NCBI RefSeq assembly: GCF_000775575.1
Contig: NZ_JRGN01000200.1
Span: 1-39,061, forward strand
Direction: 5' to 3'
From: Planococcus sp. CAU13
GTDB lineage: Bacteria; Bacillota; Bacilli; Bacillales_A; Planococcaceae
DNA length: 39,061 bases
Shown here: piece after piece, positions 1 to 6,822 of the stretch
How the letters are laid out: every line of letters starts with the position of its first letter
How positions within the stretch are numbered: the first letter of the stretch is position 1
Made by a program: the position numbers and the translations under genes
Notes under the pieces: generated by a model
Seen by the model: the letters and a program-made list of their open reading frames with translations, nothing else
What the model was told of the DNA's origin: nothing
Databases searched by the model: none

Positions 1-31
1 GCGAAGCTGTTTTGCGCAATATCGATTATTT
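1..31. repeat. Left-end copy of an inverted repeat shared with the right end of the window
   Basis: The first 31 bases match the reverse complement of 39013-39043 at 27 of 31 positions, including an exact 12-base start (gcgaagctgttt). Both copies run off or sit beside the window edge. This is what an assembly break at a dispersed genomic repeat looks like. Short open frames exist here (for example one running to a stop at 80), but the repeat match makes a coding reading unlikely. Confidence 0.6.
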
Positions 32-60
32 ACCTTTATTATTTTCTCAACTAGCTAGAA

Positions 61-95
61 AATCCGTGCAGCTGTCATAGCCGCACGGATTTTTT
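61..95. terminator. Bidirectional intrinsic terminator after yuiB
   Basis: A 9-bp perfect stem (61-69 aatccgtgc with 83-91 gcacggatt) is followed by a T-run on the plus strand and a shorter one on the minus strand. It lies three bases beyond the yuiB stop, so it ends that minus-strand gene. It could also stop a plus-strand transcript entering from outside the window. Confidence 0.7.
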
Positions 96-97
96 CG

Positions 98-427
98 TTA
101 AAACATCTGGTATCCCATTTTACGCAGGACCTTCATGACAATGCCCGATGTGATAGCACCGGCAAAGCCTGACAGCAAAACAGCAAGATCTGTTGGGGTC
201 AATGAAGTGATGGTGTCTCCCAGCATCGAGAACGATTGGCCCGGATTCGTGAAATAATCGAACACACCGACATCATCAATGACAAGCAGAATGACGACCG
301 GATAAACGATTGCCATCAGCCAGGTCATGCGAAGCAGCATATTCAGCAGGAAGCCGATACCGAAAAACATAACATAAAATAAAAGCATTGAAATAATCAA
401 TTGTACAATAGTGAATGAGCTATTCAT
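98..427 (-). CDS. yuiB: YuiB-like small membrane protein
   Basis: A 109-residue hydrophobic protein with likely membrane segments at about residues 5-32, 34-51 and 80-100, and a short polar region between the second and third. The size and its position next to yuiA and yumB match YuiB of Bacillus, whose function is unknown. I chose the ATG at 427 over the longer frame (from 520) because a GGAGG sits 11 bases upstream and the extra N-terminal residues look non-coding. A terminator upstream (about 540-571) and another downstream make it a single-gene unit. No catalytic motif is visible; a membrane role near the NADH dehydrogenase-like YumB is only suggested by synteny. Confidence 0.75.
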   Translation of the reverse strand: MNSSFTIVQLIISMLLFYVMFFGIGFLLNMLLRMTWLMAIVYPVVILLVIDDVGVFDYFTNPGQSFSMLGDTITSLTPTDLAVLLSGFAGAITSGIVMKVLRKMGYQMF

Positions 428-537
428 ATAGGTTCCAACCTCCGATATTCCTCTCATCAGTTTAACTGAAATATCAGGGCCTTTCAATCCACCTGCACAG
501 AGTTCATGACATTGACACAAGCCCCTTTGATTTGCAG

Positions 538-571
538 CAAAAAAAGATCCGCATCATGATAGATGCGAATC
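538..571 (-). terminator. Intrinsic terminator after yuiA
   Basis: On the minus strand a 10-bp stem (571-562 with 555-546, one G-T wobble) and a 6-base loop are followed by seven T residues (545-539). It lies just beyond the yuiA stop. Confidence 0.85.
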
Positions 572-588
572 CCATTTCTATAAACCCT

Positions 589-714
589 TTATTTTTTTCC
601 GGATCCCGAGCAGCAAGAGCACGTTTCCGATCCGCCCAAACGCAACTGGAAGTATCCTTTGCCAGCGCAATATGGGCATTGGCCTGGTGATTTTACCTGT
701 TTGAAATTCTTCAT
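589..714 (-). CDS. yuiA: YuiA-like small protein with DnaJ-type CxxCxGxG zinc-knuckle repeats
   Basis: A 41-residue protein carrying CPYCAGKG and CSCCSGSG, two CxxCxGxG motifs separated by a conserved-looking YFQLRLGGSET linker. Such pairs bind one zinc ion in DnaJ-type domains. Size, sequence and position between yuiB and yumB match YuiA of Bacillus. The ATG at 714 follows a strong AGGAGGAGG sequence, so the longer frame to 813 is not needed. Function is unknown; zinc binding is inferred from the motif. Confidence 0.8.
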   Translation of the reverse strand: MKNFKQVKSPGQCPYCAGKGYFQLRLGGSETCSCCSGSGKK

Positions 715-875
715 CCGAAACACCTCCTCCTGCTTATTGTTTATAATATTCTGATAATATAACATGGTTGTTTTTAATAAGCAAGGATCCGGACCACGTG
801 TAAGCGCATACATTTCATTTTATTTTTAAAGTTCTTCAAATGGACACAATTTTCACTCTTCTTTAATGGAGCATA

Positions 876-905
876 ATAAAAAGCCCCCAAATTGGAGGCT
901 TTCTC
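876..905 (-). terminator. Intrinsic terminator after yumB
   Basis: On the minus strand the stem AAGCCTCC pairs with GGGGGCTT (one wobble) around an AATTT loop and is followed by TTTTTATT. It lies 9 bases beyond the yumB stop. Confidence 0.85.
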
Positions 906-913
906 ATTAAATT

Positions 914-2128
914 TTACAGTAAGTCAAATTTACCTTTTTTCAGAACAAGTTTTGGTCCACCTATCAGGAGCAACGCACGGTTATCAATCATTTTCTTCAT
1001 GAAGGACGCCCGTTTGCCTGTAACTTTTCTGCCGAATACAACACCGATCGCATCGTCATCGCCAAGTGAACAAACGGTACCTTTAAGGTCCGGTACAAAT
1101 TCCTGAGTCGTTTGCCCTTGAATCAATGCTTTGATGTTGCCGGCAGCTCTTTCAGCCTGCTGCATCGCAATCTGCGCTGTCGGAGGATATGGACGGTTTG
1201 TCTCTTCATTGATCATCAGTGCGCAGTCTCCTACGATGAATACGTCAGGGAAACCAGGTGCACGAAGATCTTTTTCGACTTTTACGCGTGCGCGCATGTT
1301 TTCAATCGGCGTAGATTCGATGAGTCTGTTGCCGCGTACTCCTGCAGCCCATACCACTGTGCCGGCTTTAATGAATTCAAATTCATCATCGCCTTTTTTG
1401 ATATTGACGCCTTCGGGAGTCGCTTCCACAACCGGAGTGCCGATTGAGAATTCGATACCTTTGGATTCAAGATGGCCAACTGCATAGTTCACCAATTCCG
1501 GATCGAAGCCAGGCAATACCATCGGCGCAGCTTCAACACAAAGAACGCGGACTTTTTCACGGGGAACATCGAATTCTTTGCATAATTCCGGTACACGGTT
1601 CGCAAGTTCACCAAGGAATTCGATTCCGGTAAATCCGGCACCGCCGACAATGATTGTCAAACGGCTGTCATCTTTGACAGCTTCCGTCGACCAAGTGGCA
1701 AACTGGAATTCAATATGTTCACGGATGTAACGTGCCGCCTTTACGTTGGCAATCGATAATGCGTATTTATCAAGGCCTTCGATTCCAAACGTTTCGCCTT
1801 CGAATCCAAGGCCGATAACGAGGTAATCATACGTGAATTCGCCATTGTCAGTAAGGACTTTTTTGCCTTCAATGTTGATTTCTTCGACAGTTGCCTGTAC
1901 GAATCTGACTTTAACCGGATCGATTACTTCTTTCACGTCGTAACGGACCTGTTCCGGAGTCATTGTGCCGGCCGCAGCTTCGTGGAGCCACGTGCTTTCG
2001 TAATGGTATTCATTCTTGTTGATCAACGTGATGTCGACTTCGTCTGTTCCCATGATTTTTTGCAGGTTCACTACTGTGGTCAATCCACCATAGCCTGCTC
2101 CTAATACTAAAATTGACGGTCTTCTCAA
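914..2128 (-). CDS. yumB: Type II NADH dehydrogenase-like flavoprotein (YumB)
   Basis: A 404-residue single-subunit pyridine nucleotide-disulfide oxidoreductase of the NDH-2 type. This family passes electrons from NADH to quinone at the inner face of the membrane without pumping protons. The FAD-binding GAGYGG is at residues 10-15, the NAD-binding GGAGFTG near 162-168, and the second FAD contact VFIVGDCA near 296-303. The C-terminal [12 protein letters not shown] region fits YumB rather than the main Ndh. I prefer the TTG start at 2128 because it begins the homologous [14 protein letters not shown] and follows GAAGGTGG at good spacing. A GTG at 2143 lies inside that Shine-Dalgarno sequence. 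Its electron acceptor cannot be read from sequence. Confidence 0.88.
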   Translation of the reverse strand: MRRPSILVLGAGYGGLTTVVNLQKIMGTDEVDITLINKNEYHYESTWLHEAAAGTMTPEQVRYDVKEVIDPVKVRFVQATVEEINIEGKKVLTDNGEFTYDYLVIGLGFEGETFGIEGLDKYALSIANVKAARYIREHIEFQFATWSTEAVKDDSRLTIIVGGAGFTGIEFLGELANRVPELCKEFDVPREKVRVLCVEAAPMVLPGFDPELVNYAVGHLESKGIEFSIGTPVVEATPEGVNIKKGDDEFEFIKAGTVVWAAGVRGNRLIESTPIENMRARVKVEKDLRAPGFPDVFIVGDCALMINEETNRPYPPTAQIAMQQAERAAGNIKALIQGQTTQEFVPDLKGTVCSLGDDDAIGVVFGRKVTGKRASFMKKMIDNRALLLIGGPKLVLKKGKFDLL

Positions 2129-2216
2129 TCTAATCGCAACCACCTTCGAGTCATTTTTTTAATCGGAAAATCGGTTAAATCAAATATATATTCTTTCCAA
2201 TTTACTCCTACACTTT

Positions 2217-2245
2217 ATATTAGCCTTTTTGACTAGTGATTTCAA
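2217..2245 (-). promoter_or_regulatory. SigA-type promoter of yumB
   Basis: TTGAAA (2245-2240) and TAATAT (2222-2217) are separated by exactly 17 bases on the minus strand, giving a leader of roughly 80 bases before yumB. Confidence 0.6.
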
Positions 2246-2304
2246 CTGGATAGCACATGATAATAGAAGCCTGAGAGTAAACAGATTATTGCATATTCGG
2301 CAGA

Positions 2305-2342
2305 CAAAAACCTTCTGCATCATCTATTGTTGCAGAAGGTTT
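2305..2342 (-). terminator. Intrinsic terminator after erpA
   Basis: A perfect 11-bp stem (AACCTTCTGCA and its complement, 2309-2319 with 2331-2341) is followed on the minus strand by a T-run. It lies just past the erpA stop. Confidence 0.85.
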
Positions 2343-2358
2343 TCCCCTGGATTTATCA

Positions 2359-2721
2359 TCAGCAGTTTTCAGGTGTACCTGCTTTTTTCGCTGTTCTGAA
2401 AGAAGTTCCGCAGCCGCAGGAAGCGATGGCATTCGGGTTTTCAATCGTAAAGCCGCCGCCCATCAGCGATTGCTTGTAATCGACGACAGTGCCTTTCAGG
2501 ATTGGAGCATCTTCTTTTGCAATCAGAATAGGAATGCCAAATTGCTCATAGAGATCGTCTTTCACGTCCTGCTCTTTTTCAAATCCCATGCCGTACGTGA
2601 GTCCGCTGCAGCCTCCGCCTTTAACAGCGACACGCAGATAGGAATCCATTTCTTCATTGTGCCGCATCATTTCCCTGATCTGAAAAGATGCAGCTTCTGT
2701 AATTTCGACTACCTGTTCCAT
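2359..2721 (-). CDS. erpA: A-type Fe-S carrier, HesB/IscA family (ErpA/YutM)
   Basis: A 120-residue A-type scaffold/carrier that delivers Fe-S clusters to apoproteins. The three cluster ligands are present in the canonical arrangement: Cys38 in GGGCSGL, then Cys102 and Cys104 in SCGCGTSF near the C-terminus. I start at the ATG at 2721 because AAAGGGTG is correctly spaced from it; the ATG two codons upstream overlaps that site. It has its own terminator and lies beside the NifU-type yutI. The partner assembly machine, sufCDSUB, lies 11 kb away in the same window. Confidence 0.92.
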   Translation of the reverse strand: MEQVVEITEAASFQIREMMRHNEEMDSYLRVAVKGGGCSGLTYGMGFEKEQDVKDDLYEQFGIPILIAKEDAPILKGTVVDYKQSLMGGGFTIENPNAIASCGCGTSFRTAKKAGTPENC

Positions 2722-2767
2722 CCACATTCACCCTTTCTTTGCAATATTTTAGATCAGCTGAATCACA

Positions 2768-2794
2768 GAAAAAGGGACCTTTAACAGGTCCCTT
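2768..2794 (-). terminator. Intrinsic terminator after yutI
   Basis: A perfect 9-bp stem (2772-2780 aagggacct with 2786-2794) has a five-base loop and a run of T on the minus strand. It lies 5 bases from the yutI stop. Confidence 0.85.
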
Positions 2795-2798
2795 GGCT

Positions 2799-3035
2799 TT
2801 AAAATACTTGTTCTACTTCAACTATGCCAGGAACTTCCTCCGTTAATGCGCGTTCAATTCCAGCTTTCAATGTAATTGTCGAACTCGGGCAGCTTCCGCA
2901 TGCGCCAAGCAGACGAAGTTTTACGATACCGTCTTCAATATCGACAAGTTCACAGTCCCCTCCGTCACGTAAAAGGAATGGACGCAATTTATCTAAGACT
3001 TCCATTACTTGCTCTTCAACCAAAGCTTCAGTCAT
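2799..3035 (-). CDS. yutI: NifU C-terminal-domain Fe-S protein (YutI, Nfu-type)
   Basis: A 78-residue stand-alone NifU C-terminal domain. The paired cluster ligands form the motif CGSC at Cys46 and Cys49, followed by PSS as in Nfu proteins. These act as late carriers of [4Fe-4S] clusters. The ATG at 3035 follows AAAGGAGTCG. The short region between its start and divergent yuzD holds a perfect palindrome identical to the PerR operator consensus, only 18 bases upstream of the start codon, so peroxide-responsive control is likely (inference). Confidence 0.92.
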   Translation of the reverse strand: MTEALVEEQVMEVLDKLRPFLLRDGGDCELVDIEDGIVKLRLLGACGSCPSSTITLKAGIERALTEEVPGIVEVEQVF

Positions 3036-3040
3036 TTATA

Positions 3041-3069
3041 TCGACTCCTTTCATTATAATCATTATAAT
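3041..3069 (+). promoter_or_regulatory. Probable promoter of yuzD
   Basis: TCGACT (3041-3046) and TATAAT (3064-3069) are 17 bases apart. The -10 is part of the palindrome at 3052-3070, so a protein bound there would block the promoter. Confidence 0.45.
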
Positions 3070-3070
3070 G
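3052..3070. promoter_or_regulatory. Perfect PerR-type operator (7-1-7 palindrome) between yutI and yuzD
   Basis: The sequence cattataatcattataatg is a perfect 9-1-9 palindrome. Its inner 15 bases, TTATAATCATTATAA at 3054-3068, equal the Bacillus Per box consensus TTATAATNATTATAA at every position. It sits 18 bases upstream of yutI and 50 bases upstream of yuzD. The sequence also contains TATAAT on both strands, so overlapping promoter elements are the competing explanation. Confidence 0.65.
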
Positions 3071-3118
3071 TGATTAGAGAGAAAAAGCCACTAATGAATT
3101 CACTGGAGGAATAATAAT

Positions 3119-3442
3119 ATGACAAAAGAAGTTGCCATCGAAGTATACGGAGCAGAAGTAATCTGCGCCAGCTGTGTAAATGCACCGTCATCGATTGATA
3201 CGTATGAGTGGCTGCAGGCGGCTTTACCAAGGAAATACAAGGATCAGCCATTTTCAATTACTTATATCGATATTGAGAAAGAACCGGCGGATGAACGCCA
3301 GCGCGATTATATCGAGCGCATCCGGAACGACGAATTCTTTTATCCGCTTGTGCTTGTGGAAGACGAAGTCGCGGCTGAAGGCTATGTGCAATTAAAGCCG
3401 ATTTACAAAGAACTGGAAAAGCATGGATTTTCAGCTGAGTAA
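3119..3442 (+). CDS. yuzD: YuzD, DUF1462 thioredoxin-fold protein
   Basis: A 107-residue protein matching the YuzD family in length and position. The N-terminus has a CASC motif (Cys16, Cys19) in a beta strand-loop context like the active-site CxxC of thioredoxin-fold proteins; biochemical function is unknown. The ATG at 3119 follows TGGAGGAA at good spacing. It is transcribed divergently from the Fe-S carrier yutI across the PerR-type palindrome and ends at a bidirectional terminator shared with yutJ. A thiol/redox role linked to Fe-S proteins is inference from the motif and context. Confidence 0.85.
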   Translation: MTKEVAIEVYGAEVICASCVNAPSSIDTYEWLQAALPRKYKDQPFSITYIDIEKEPADERQRDYIERIRNDEFFYPLVLVEDEVAAEGYVQLKPIYKELEKHGFSAE

Positions 3443-3460
3443 AAAGATAGGTATGAATAC

Positions 3461-3489
3461 AAAAAAGCGCTCACTGCTGAGCGCTTTTT
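3461..3489. terminator. Bidirectional terminator between yuzD and yutJ
   Basis: The stem gcgctca/tgagcgc (3467-3473 with 3478-3484) is flanked by an A-run and a T-run that extend the pairing, so it works for plus-strand yuzD and minus-strand yutJ. Confidence 0.9.
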
Positions 3490-3501
3490 GTTTTGAAGCT
3501 A

Positions 3502-4569
3502 TTAGCCGTTATGCCATTTGTACATCCACAATACGCCTGATTTCATCAGCCGCGCTATGCGTCCGGTAACTGTACGGTCCGCCAAGTAAGCAAAACCTTG
3601 CTTTTTGCCCAAAGATCCAAGGAAGCCTTTAAGTTTGATTTCCGGCATCGTTTCCGGAAGCTCCTCGCCTCTCCAGCGCATTTTCAGCACCTTGACGATT
3701 TGTTCAGCCTGCTCTTCAGCAAGCTGGGCAGAAGGCGCCATCGGCAACGCAGCACAGTCTCCGACGACATAGACGTTATCATGTGCCGGAAGCTGATGGT
3801 ATTGATTGATGACCACCCGTCCGCTCGCATCACTTTCAAGGCCCAGATCCCGAACCGGTTTCACCGGCTGGATGCCGGCAGTCCATACTACTGCGTCGAC
3901 CGGTATGGTCTCTTCATGGTTATATAGAAGATTCGGTTCCACTTTTGTAATATTGGAGTTTGAGACCACTTCGACATTGTGGGTATCAAACCATTTTTTC
4001 ACAAAATTACTTAAGCGCTCCGGGAAGTCACGCAGAATGCGGGGGCTTCGGTCAAACAGTTTTATCTGCAGGTCTTCACGGCTTTCACGCAATTCACTGG
4101 CCAGTTCGATGCCGCTGAGACCAGCACCTACAATGCCGACCACAGCGTTTGACGGCAAGCTGAGCAACGCCTGATAGGTCTGGCGCGATTGGCCGATTGT
4201 CTGAATACTGTACGTGTATTGATCCGCACCCGGAACGTTATGGTACTTGTCTTCACAGCCCAGACCGATGACCAGTTCGTCGAATTCGATGCGCTGTCCG
4301 CCATCCATGAAAATGCATTTTTCTTCAATGCCGATTTCCAGAATTTCGCCGTTGACGATCTTCAGCTTTTCGTGCTCCGGAAAATCGACCCGCACTTCAT
4401 GGTCCGCCTCTGTTCCGGCAGCAAGTGCGTAAAATTCCGTTTTCATGCTGTGGAAAGGCGTGCGGTCGATCAATGTGATTTCGACATCCTGTGGTAGATT
4501 GTTTGGCAGCAGGCGGAGCAATATTCTCATATTGCCGTAGCCGCCGCCCAATAAGACTAATTTTCGCAT
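3502..4569 (-). CDS. yutJ: NADH dehydrogenase-like flavoprotein (YutJ)
   Basis: A 355-residue FAD/NAD(P) oxidoreductase, the length of YutJ and shorter than YumB in this window. The FAD site GGGYGN is at residues 8-13, the nucleotide site GAGLSG at 148-153, and the second flavin contact YVVGDCAA at 267-274. These support two Rossmann domains of the NDH-2 superfamily. The ATG at 4569 follows AAAGGAGATTTTT. The promoter carries a near-perfect Rex operator, which fits a protein that oxidises NADH. Substrate and acceptor are otherwise unknown. The start region begins about 1.4 kb from yumB's paralogous gene end, across the erpA/yutI/yuzD cluster. Confidence 0.85.
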   Translation of the reverse strand: MRKLVLLGGGYGNMRILLRLLPNNLPQDVEITLIDRTPFHSMKTEFYALAAGTEADHEVRVDFPEHEKLKIVNGEILEIGIEEKCIFMDGGQRIEFDELVIGLGCEDKYHNVPGADQYTYSIQTIGQSRQTYQALLSLPSNAVVGIVGAGLSGIELASELRESREDLQIKLFDRSPRILRDFPERLSNFVKKWFDTHNVEVVSNSNITKVEPNLLYNHEETIPVDAVVWTAGIQPVKPVRDLGLESDASGRVVINQYHQLPAHDNVYVVGDCAALPMAPSAQLAEEQAEQIVKVLKMRWRGEELPETMPEIKLKGFLGSLGKKQGFAYLADRTVTGRIARLMKSGVLWMYKWHNG

Positions 4570-4615
4570 AAAAATCTCCTTTAACTTTCATCTGTCTGCT
4601 TCTATCCCAAGTAAA

Positions 4616-4644
4616 AGTATAGCTGATTGTGATAACTTTCACAA
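4616..4644 (-). promoter_or_regulatory. SigA-type promoter of yutJ
   Basis: TTGTGA (4644-4639) and TATACT (4621-4616) are 17 bases apart on the minus strand. The -35 and most of the spacer lie inside the Rex-like palindrome. Confidence 0.6.
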
Positions 4645-4645
4645 T
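4626..4645. promoter_or_regulatory. Rex-type operator overlapping the yutJ promoter
   Basis: On the minus strand TTGTGAAAGTTATCACAA (4644-4627) matches the Rex consensus TTGTGAA-N4-TTCACAA at all but one of the fixed bases. The inverted repeat extends to 7-6-7 (ATTGTGA/TCACAAT). It covers the -35 and spacer, the usual place for repression. Rex releases DNA when the NADH/NAD+ ratio rises and controls NADH dehydrogenase genes in Bacillus. Confidence 0.65.
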
Positions 4646-4659
4646 ATAGAAAAGCGACA

Positions 4660-4697
4660 GCAAGAGATATCCCAAACTGGTTTGGCATATCTCTTGC
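4660..4697. repeat. Long near-perfect palindrome in the yutJ-yuzB intergenic region
   Basis: The arms GCAAGAGATAT (4660-4670) and its complement (4687-4697) enclose ccaaac-tg-gtttgg, so 17 of 18 possible pairs form with one C-C mismatch. No T-run follows on either strand, so it is not an ordinary terminator. The adjoining 4698-4800 is GC-rich and low in coding character. The block looks like a dispersed intergenic palindromic element. Confidence 0.55.
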
Positions 4698-4814
4698 CAC
4701 AAAGCAGCGCAGCGATGCAGGAGCAGCATTTTTCCCGCGCAGCCGAGCTTGCTTATAACCCGAAGAGTTGGGCCCCTGGAGTCTTGGGCACAATGCCGCA
4801 AGCGAATCAATTAA

Positions 4815-4843
4815 TTGACTTTGCCCTCTAAAAAAGGTAGGAT
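4815..4843 (+). promoter_or_regulatory. SigA-type promoter of yuzB
   Basis: TTGACT (4815-4820) and TAGGAT (4838-4843) are separated by 17 bases, about 24 bases before the yuzB start codon. Confidence 0.55.
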
Positions 4844-4866
4844 TTCGAAGTAGCGAGGTGACCTTA

Positions 4867-5103
4867 ATGAATCCGATTGTTGAATTTTGTGTCAGCAATA
4901 TTGTAAATGGTGCCCAGGAATCTTTTGAAAAATTGGAACGGGACCCGAATCTGGATGTACTGGAATACGGCTGTTTGAGTTATTGCACAAAATGCTCTGA
5001 AACACTTTACGCTCTGGTCAACGGTGAAATTGTCGAAGCGGATACCCCTGAAGAACTGACACGTAAAGTGTATGAATTTATAGAAGAAAACCCTTTATTT
5101 TAA
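4867..5103 (+). CDS. yuzB: YuzB, DUF1450 family protein
   Basis: A 78-residue protein with the same length and overall sequence pattern as Bacillus YuzB (MNPIVEFC start, central LEYGCLSYC, FIEENP end). Cysteines at 8, 36, 40 and 43 form a CxxxCxxC-like cluster that could bind metal or act in thiol chemistry; function is unknown. The ATG at 4867 follows GAGGTGA at normal spacing. The GTG at 4858 lies within that ribosome binding site and is rejected. It is preceded by a promoter and lies between yutJ and yutF as in Bacillus. Confidence 0.88.
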   Translation: MNPIVEFCVSNIVNGAQESFEKLERDPNLDVLEYGCLSYCTKCSETLYALVNGEIVEADTPEELTRKVYEFIEENPLF

Positions 5104-5128
5104 GCCATCACCCTCAACTGATGGCTTT

Positions 5129-5893
5129 TTATAATTCCCAGAAATCCAGGTTTTCGATGGCGTATGTGGGCGGTATTTCCTTCTGCAGCGCTTCATCCAT
5201 GGGCGTTACGCCGGTGTTTACATGGACGGTATCAATACCAAAGCGGATGCCGGCCAGAATATCGGTATCGTAATTATCCCCGATCATCACCATGTCTTCT
5301 TTATTGAACTCATATTCGTATTGGATAGCCTCCAGCATATGCATTTCCGGCTTGCCGATAAAGACAGGTTCCACACCTGTTGATGAGGAAACCACTTGTA
5401 TGAACGCCCCGTTGCCCGGCAGCAAACCTCTTTCTGAAGGAAAAGCCAAATCGCCATTGGTTGCCAGGAACACAGCGCCTTTTCTTATTTCGAGACAGGC
5501 TGTCGCCAATTTCTCATAATTGATGCCGCGGTCGATGCCCATCAGAACGACATCTGCATTTTCGGCAACTCTTTCGATCCCTTCATTCCGGAGCGCCTGT
5601 TCCACCCCGTCCGAGCCGATCATATAAACTTTTTTACCGGGATACCATCTTTTGATGTATTTTGCTGCTGCAATCGAAGAAGCCATGATTTGTTCAGGCG
5701 GAGCTGAAATCCCGAAAGCCGCCAGTTTTTCTGTAAATTGCTCCCTTGTCATGGAGGCGTTGTTCGTTACATAAAAAGGTTCAATGCCTCTATTTTGCAG
5801 CCGATGAATAAAACCTGCAGCTTCAGCTATCAGCTCTTTTCCTCTGTAAACAGTGCCGTCCAAATCAAGGCAATACGCTTTATAAGTTTTCAT
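5129..5893 (-). CDS. yutF: HAD-superfamily phosphatase, NagD-like class IIA (YutF)
   Basis: A 254-residue HAD phosphatase of the C2-cap (NagD/araL-like) class. Motif I is DLDGT at residues 10-14 with nucleophile Asp10 and acid/base Asp12. Motif II is VTNN at 42-45, motif III Lys181 in GKP, and motif IV GDNYDTD at 205-211. The physiological substrate is not evident. I start at the ATG at 5893 (AGAGGTTAAAA upstream). This overlaps the yutE stop by 14 bases, so the two are translationally coupled. The longer frame to 5935 would run deep into yutE. Confidence 0.9.
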   Translation of the reverse strand: MKTYKAYCLDLDGTVYRGKELIAEAAGFIHRLQNRGIEPFYVTNNASMTREQFTEKLAAFGISAPPEQIMASSIAAAKYIKRWYPGKKVYMIGSDGVEQALRNEGIERVAENADVVLMGIDRGINYEKLATACLEIRKGAVFLATNGDLAFPSERGLLPGNGAFIQVVSSSTGVEPVFIGKPEMHMLEAIQYEYEFNKEDMVMIGDNYDTDILAGIRFGIDTVHVNTGVTPMDEALQKEIPPTYAIENLDFWEL

Positions 5894-6338
5894 TTTTAAC
5901 CTCTGGAATGAAAGCCGATACCGGTCCAAGTTCATGAACCAGATAATGTTCCACTTTTGGGCCGAAAGCTTTTAATGCTGCCAGAGAACCATCCAAAACT
6001 TCCCGGATATTGCCGTGATCCATTTTCATAAAATCACGGACCAGAGATTTCCGTAAACCGATGACCCGTTTTAACGGTGCGTCCATTTCAGGCGTAATCA
6101 CTTTCTCGTCGGTCATGATGTCAATGATATCGTCGTAACTGCCGGGATCCCGCATGATAAATCCGTCGATCATGCTGTTGCCGACATCAATAATGGACTC
6201 GACGATATTATGGGTAAGGCGTTCCAAAGCCAATTGGTCTTCGAGGCCCGTCCACTTTTCCTTCTTCTCATAAAGTTCCAATAAGGAATTCATATAGGCA
6301 ATTGTTTCTGTAATCTTGCTGCGGTCAATAAAGTACAT
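5880..6338 (-). CDS. yutE: YutE, DUF86/HepT-like HEPN-fold protein
   Basis: A 152-residue all-alpha protein of the DUF86/HepT-like group. The ATG at 6338 follows TGGAGGGTTATGC. In active HepT RNases the last helix carries an RxxxxH(xY) catalytic motif. Here the corresponding segment reads GLRKSLVRDF, with no histidine, and no MntA-type antitoxin gene adjoins it, so I do not call a toxin-antitoxin pair. It is coupled to the phosphatase yutF by a 14-base overlap, as in Bacillus synteny. Function is unknown. Confidence 0.8.
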   Translation of the reverse strand: MYFIDRSKITETIAYMNSLLELYEKKEKWTGLEDQLALERLTHNIVESIIDVGNSMIDGFIMRDPGSYDDIIDIMTDEKVITPEMDAPLKRVIGLRKSLVRDFMKMDHGNIREVLDGSLAALKAFGPKVEHYLVHELGPVSAFIPEVKNENL

Positions 6339-6403
6339 GCATAACCCTCCACCACGTATAGTTTCCATCAATTATCTCACTGTCTATCATAACATATCGG
6401 CAT

Positions 6404-6440
6404 AAAAAAACCCTGTTGCATTATGCTTCTGCAACAGGGT
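6404..6440 (-). terminator. Terminator overlapping the end of yutD
   Basis: A perfect 11-bp stem (6410-6420 with 6430-6440) is followed by seven T on the minus strand. The upstream arm lies within the last yutD codons and the stop is in the loop. Confidence 0.9.
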
Positions 6441-6795
6441 ATTCATCGGTTTCCGTCTCATTTATCTGCTCTGAAGGTTCTTCTGCGGGTTCAGCTGCAG
6501 GCACTTGTGCCTTACCTGTTTTTTTGATGACGAAATAAGCGCAGCCAAAATTGCAGTATTCATATAAATAATCCTGCAGAGTGCTGATTTTTGTATCATA
6601 GCTCGCTTTATGGTTAGTATCTTCGAAAAAACCCTTGAGCCGAAGCTGCCCATATCCCCAGTCACCCAGTATATAATCGTACTTGCCCAAAATTTCGCTG
6701 TACCGGTTATTTATCGCTTCTTCCTGGAATCCATTACGGTAATCGATGACAATTTCATAATTCCACTGGTCTATCGTAATCAATATTCTCACCAT
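6421..6795 (-). CDS. yutD: YutD, DUF1027 family protein
   Basis: A 124-residue protein matching YutD across its core: a YDYILGDWGYGQLRLKGFF segment at about residues 40-57, then YLYEYCNFGCAYFVIKK near 76-92. The C-terminal 30 residues are acidic, proline- and glutamate-rich and probably disordered, longer than in Bacillus. Two cysteines lie in CNFGC. Function is unknown. The start is uncertain: the ATG at 6795 has no strong GGAGG. A TTG at 6783 preceded by GGTGAG is an alternative that would leave the domain intact. Confidence 0.82.
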   Translation of the reverse strand: MVRILITIDQWNYEIVIDYRNGFQEEAINNRYSEILGKYDYILGDWGYGQLRLKGFFEDTNHKASYDTKISTLQDYLYEYCNFGCAYFVIKKTGKAQVPAAEPAEEPSEQINETETDEYPVAEA

Positions 6796-6822
6796 CCATT
6801 TACTGTGGCCTTATCAACTCCA

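Noticed and set aside
1-80. Possible C-terminus of a plus-strand gene ending at the left edge
   Set aside because: All three frames stop within 80 bases, but the first 31 bases match the repeat at the right end, so the segment is better explained as non-coding repeat.
4397-4898. Two overlapping minus-strand frames in the yutJ-yuzB spacer
   Set aside because: They run across the yutJ start, the promoter and the palindrome, and have no Shine-Dalgarno or family resemblance.
5880-6338. HepT toxin of a HepT-MntA toxin-antitoxin pair
   Set aside because: No MntA nucleotidyltransferase gene is adjacent and the HEPN catalytic histidine is missing.
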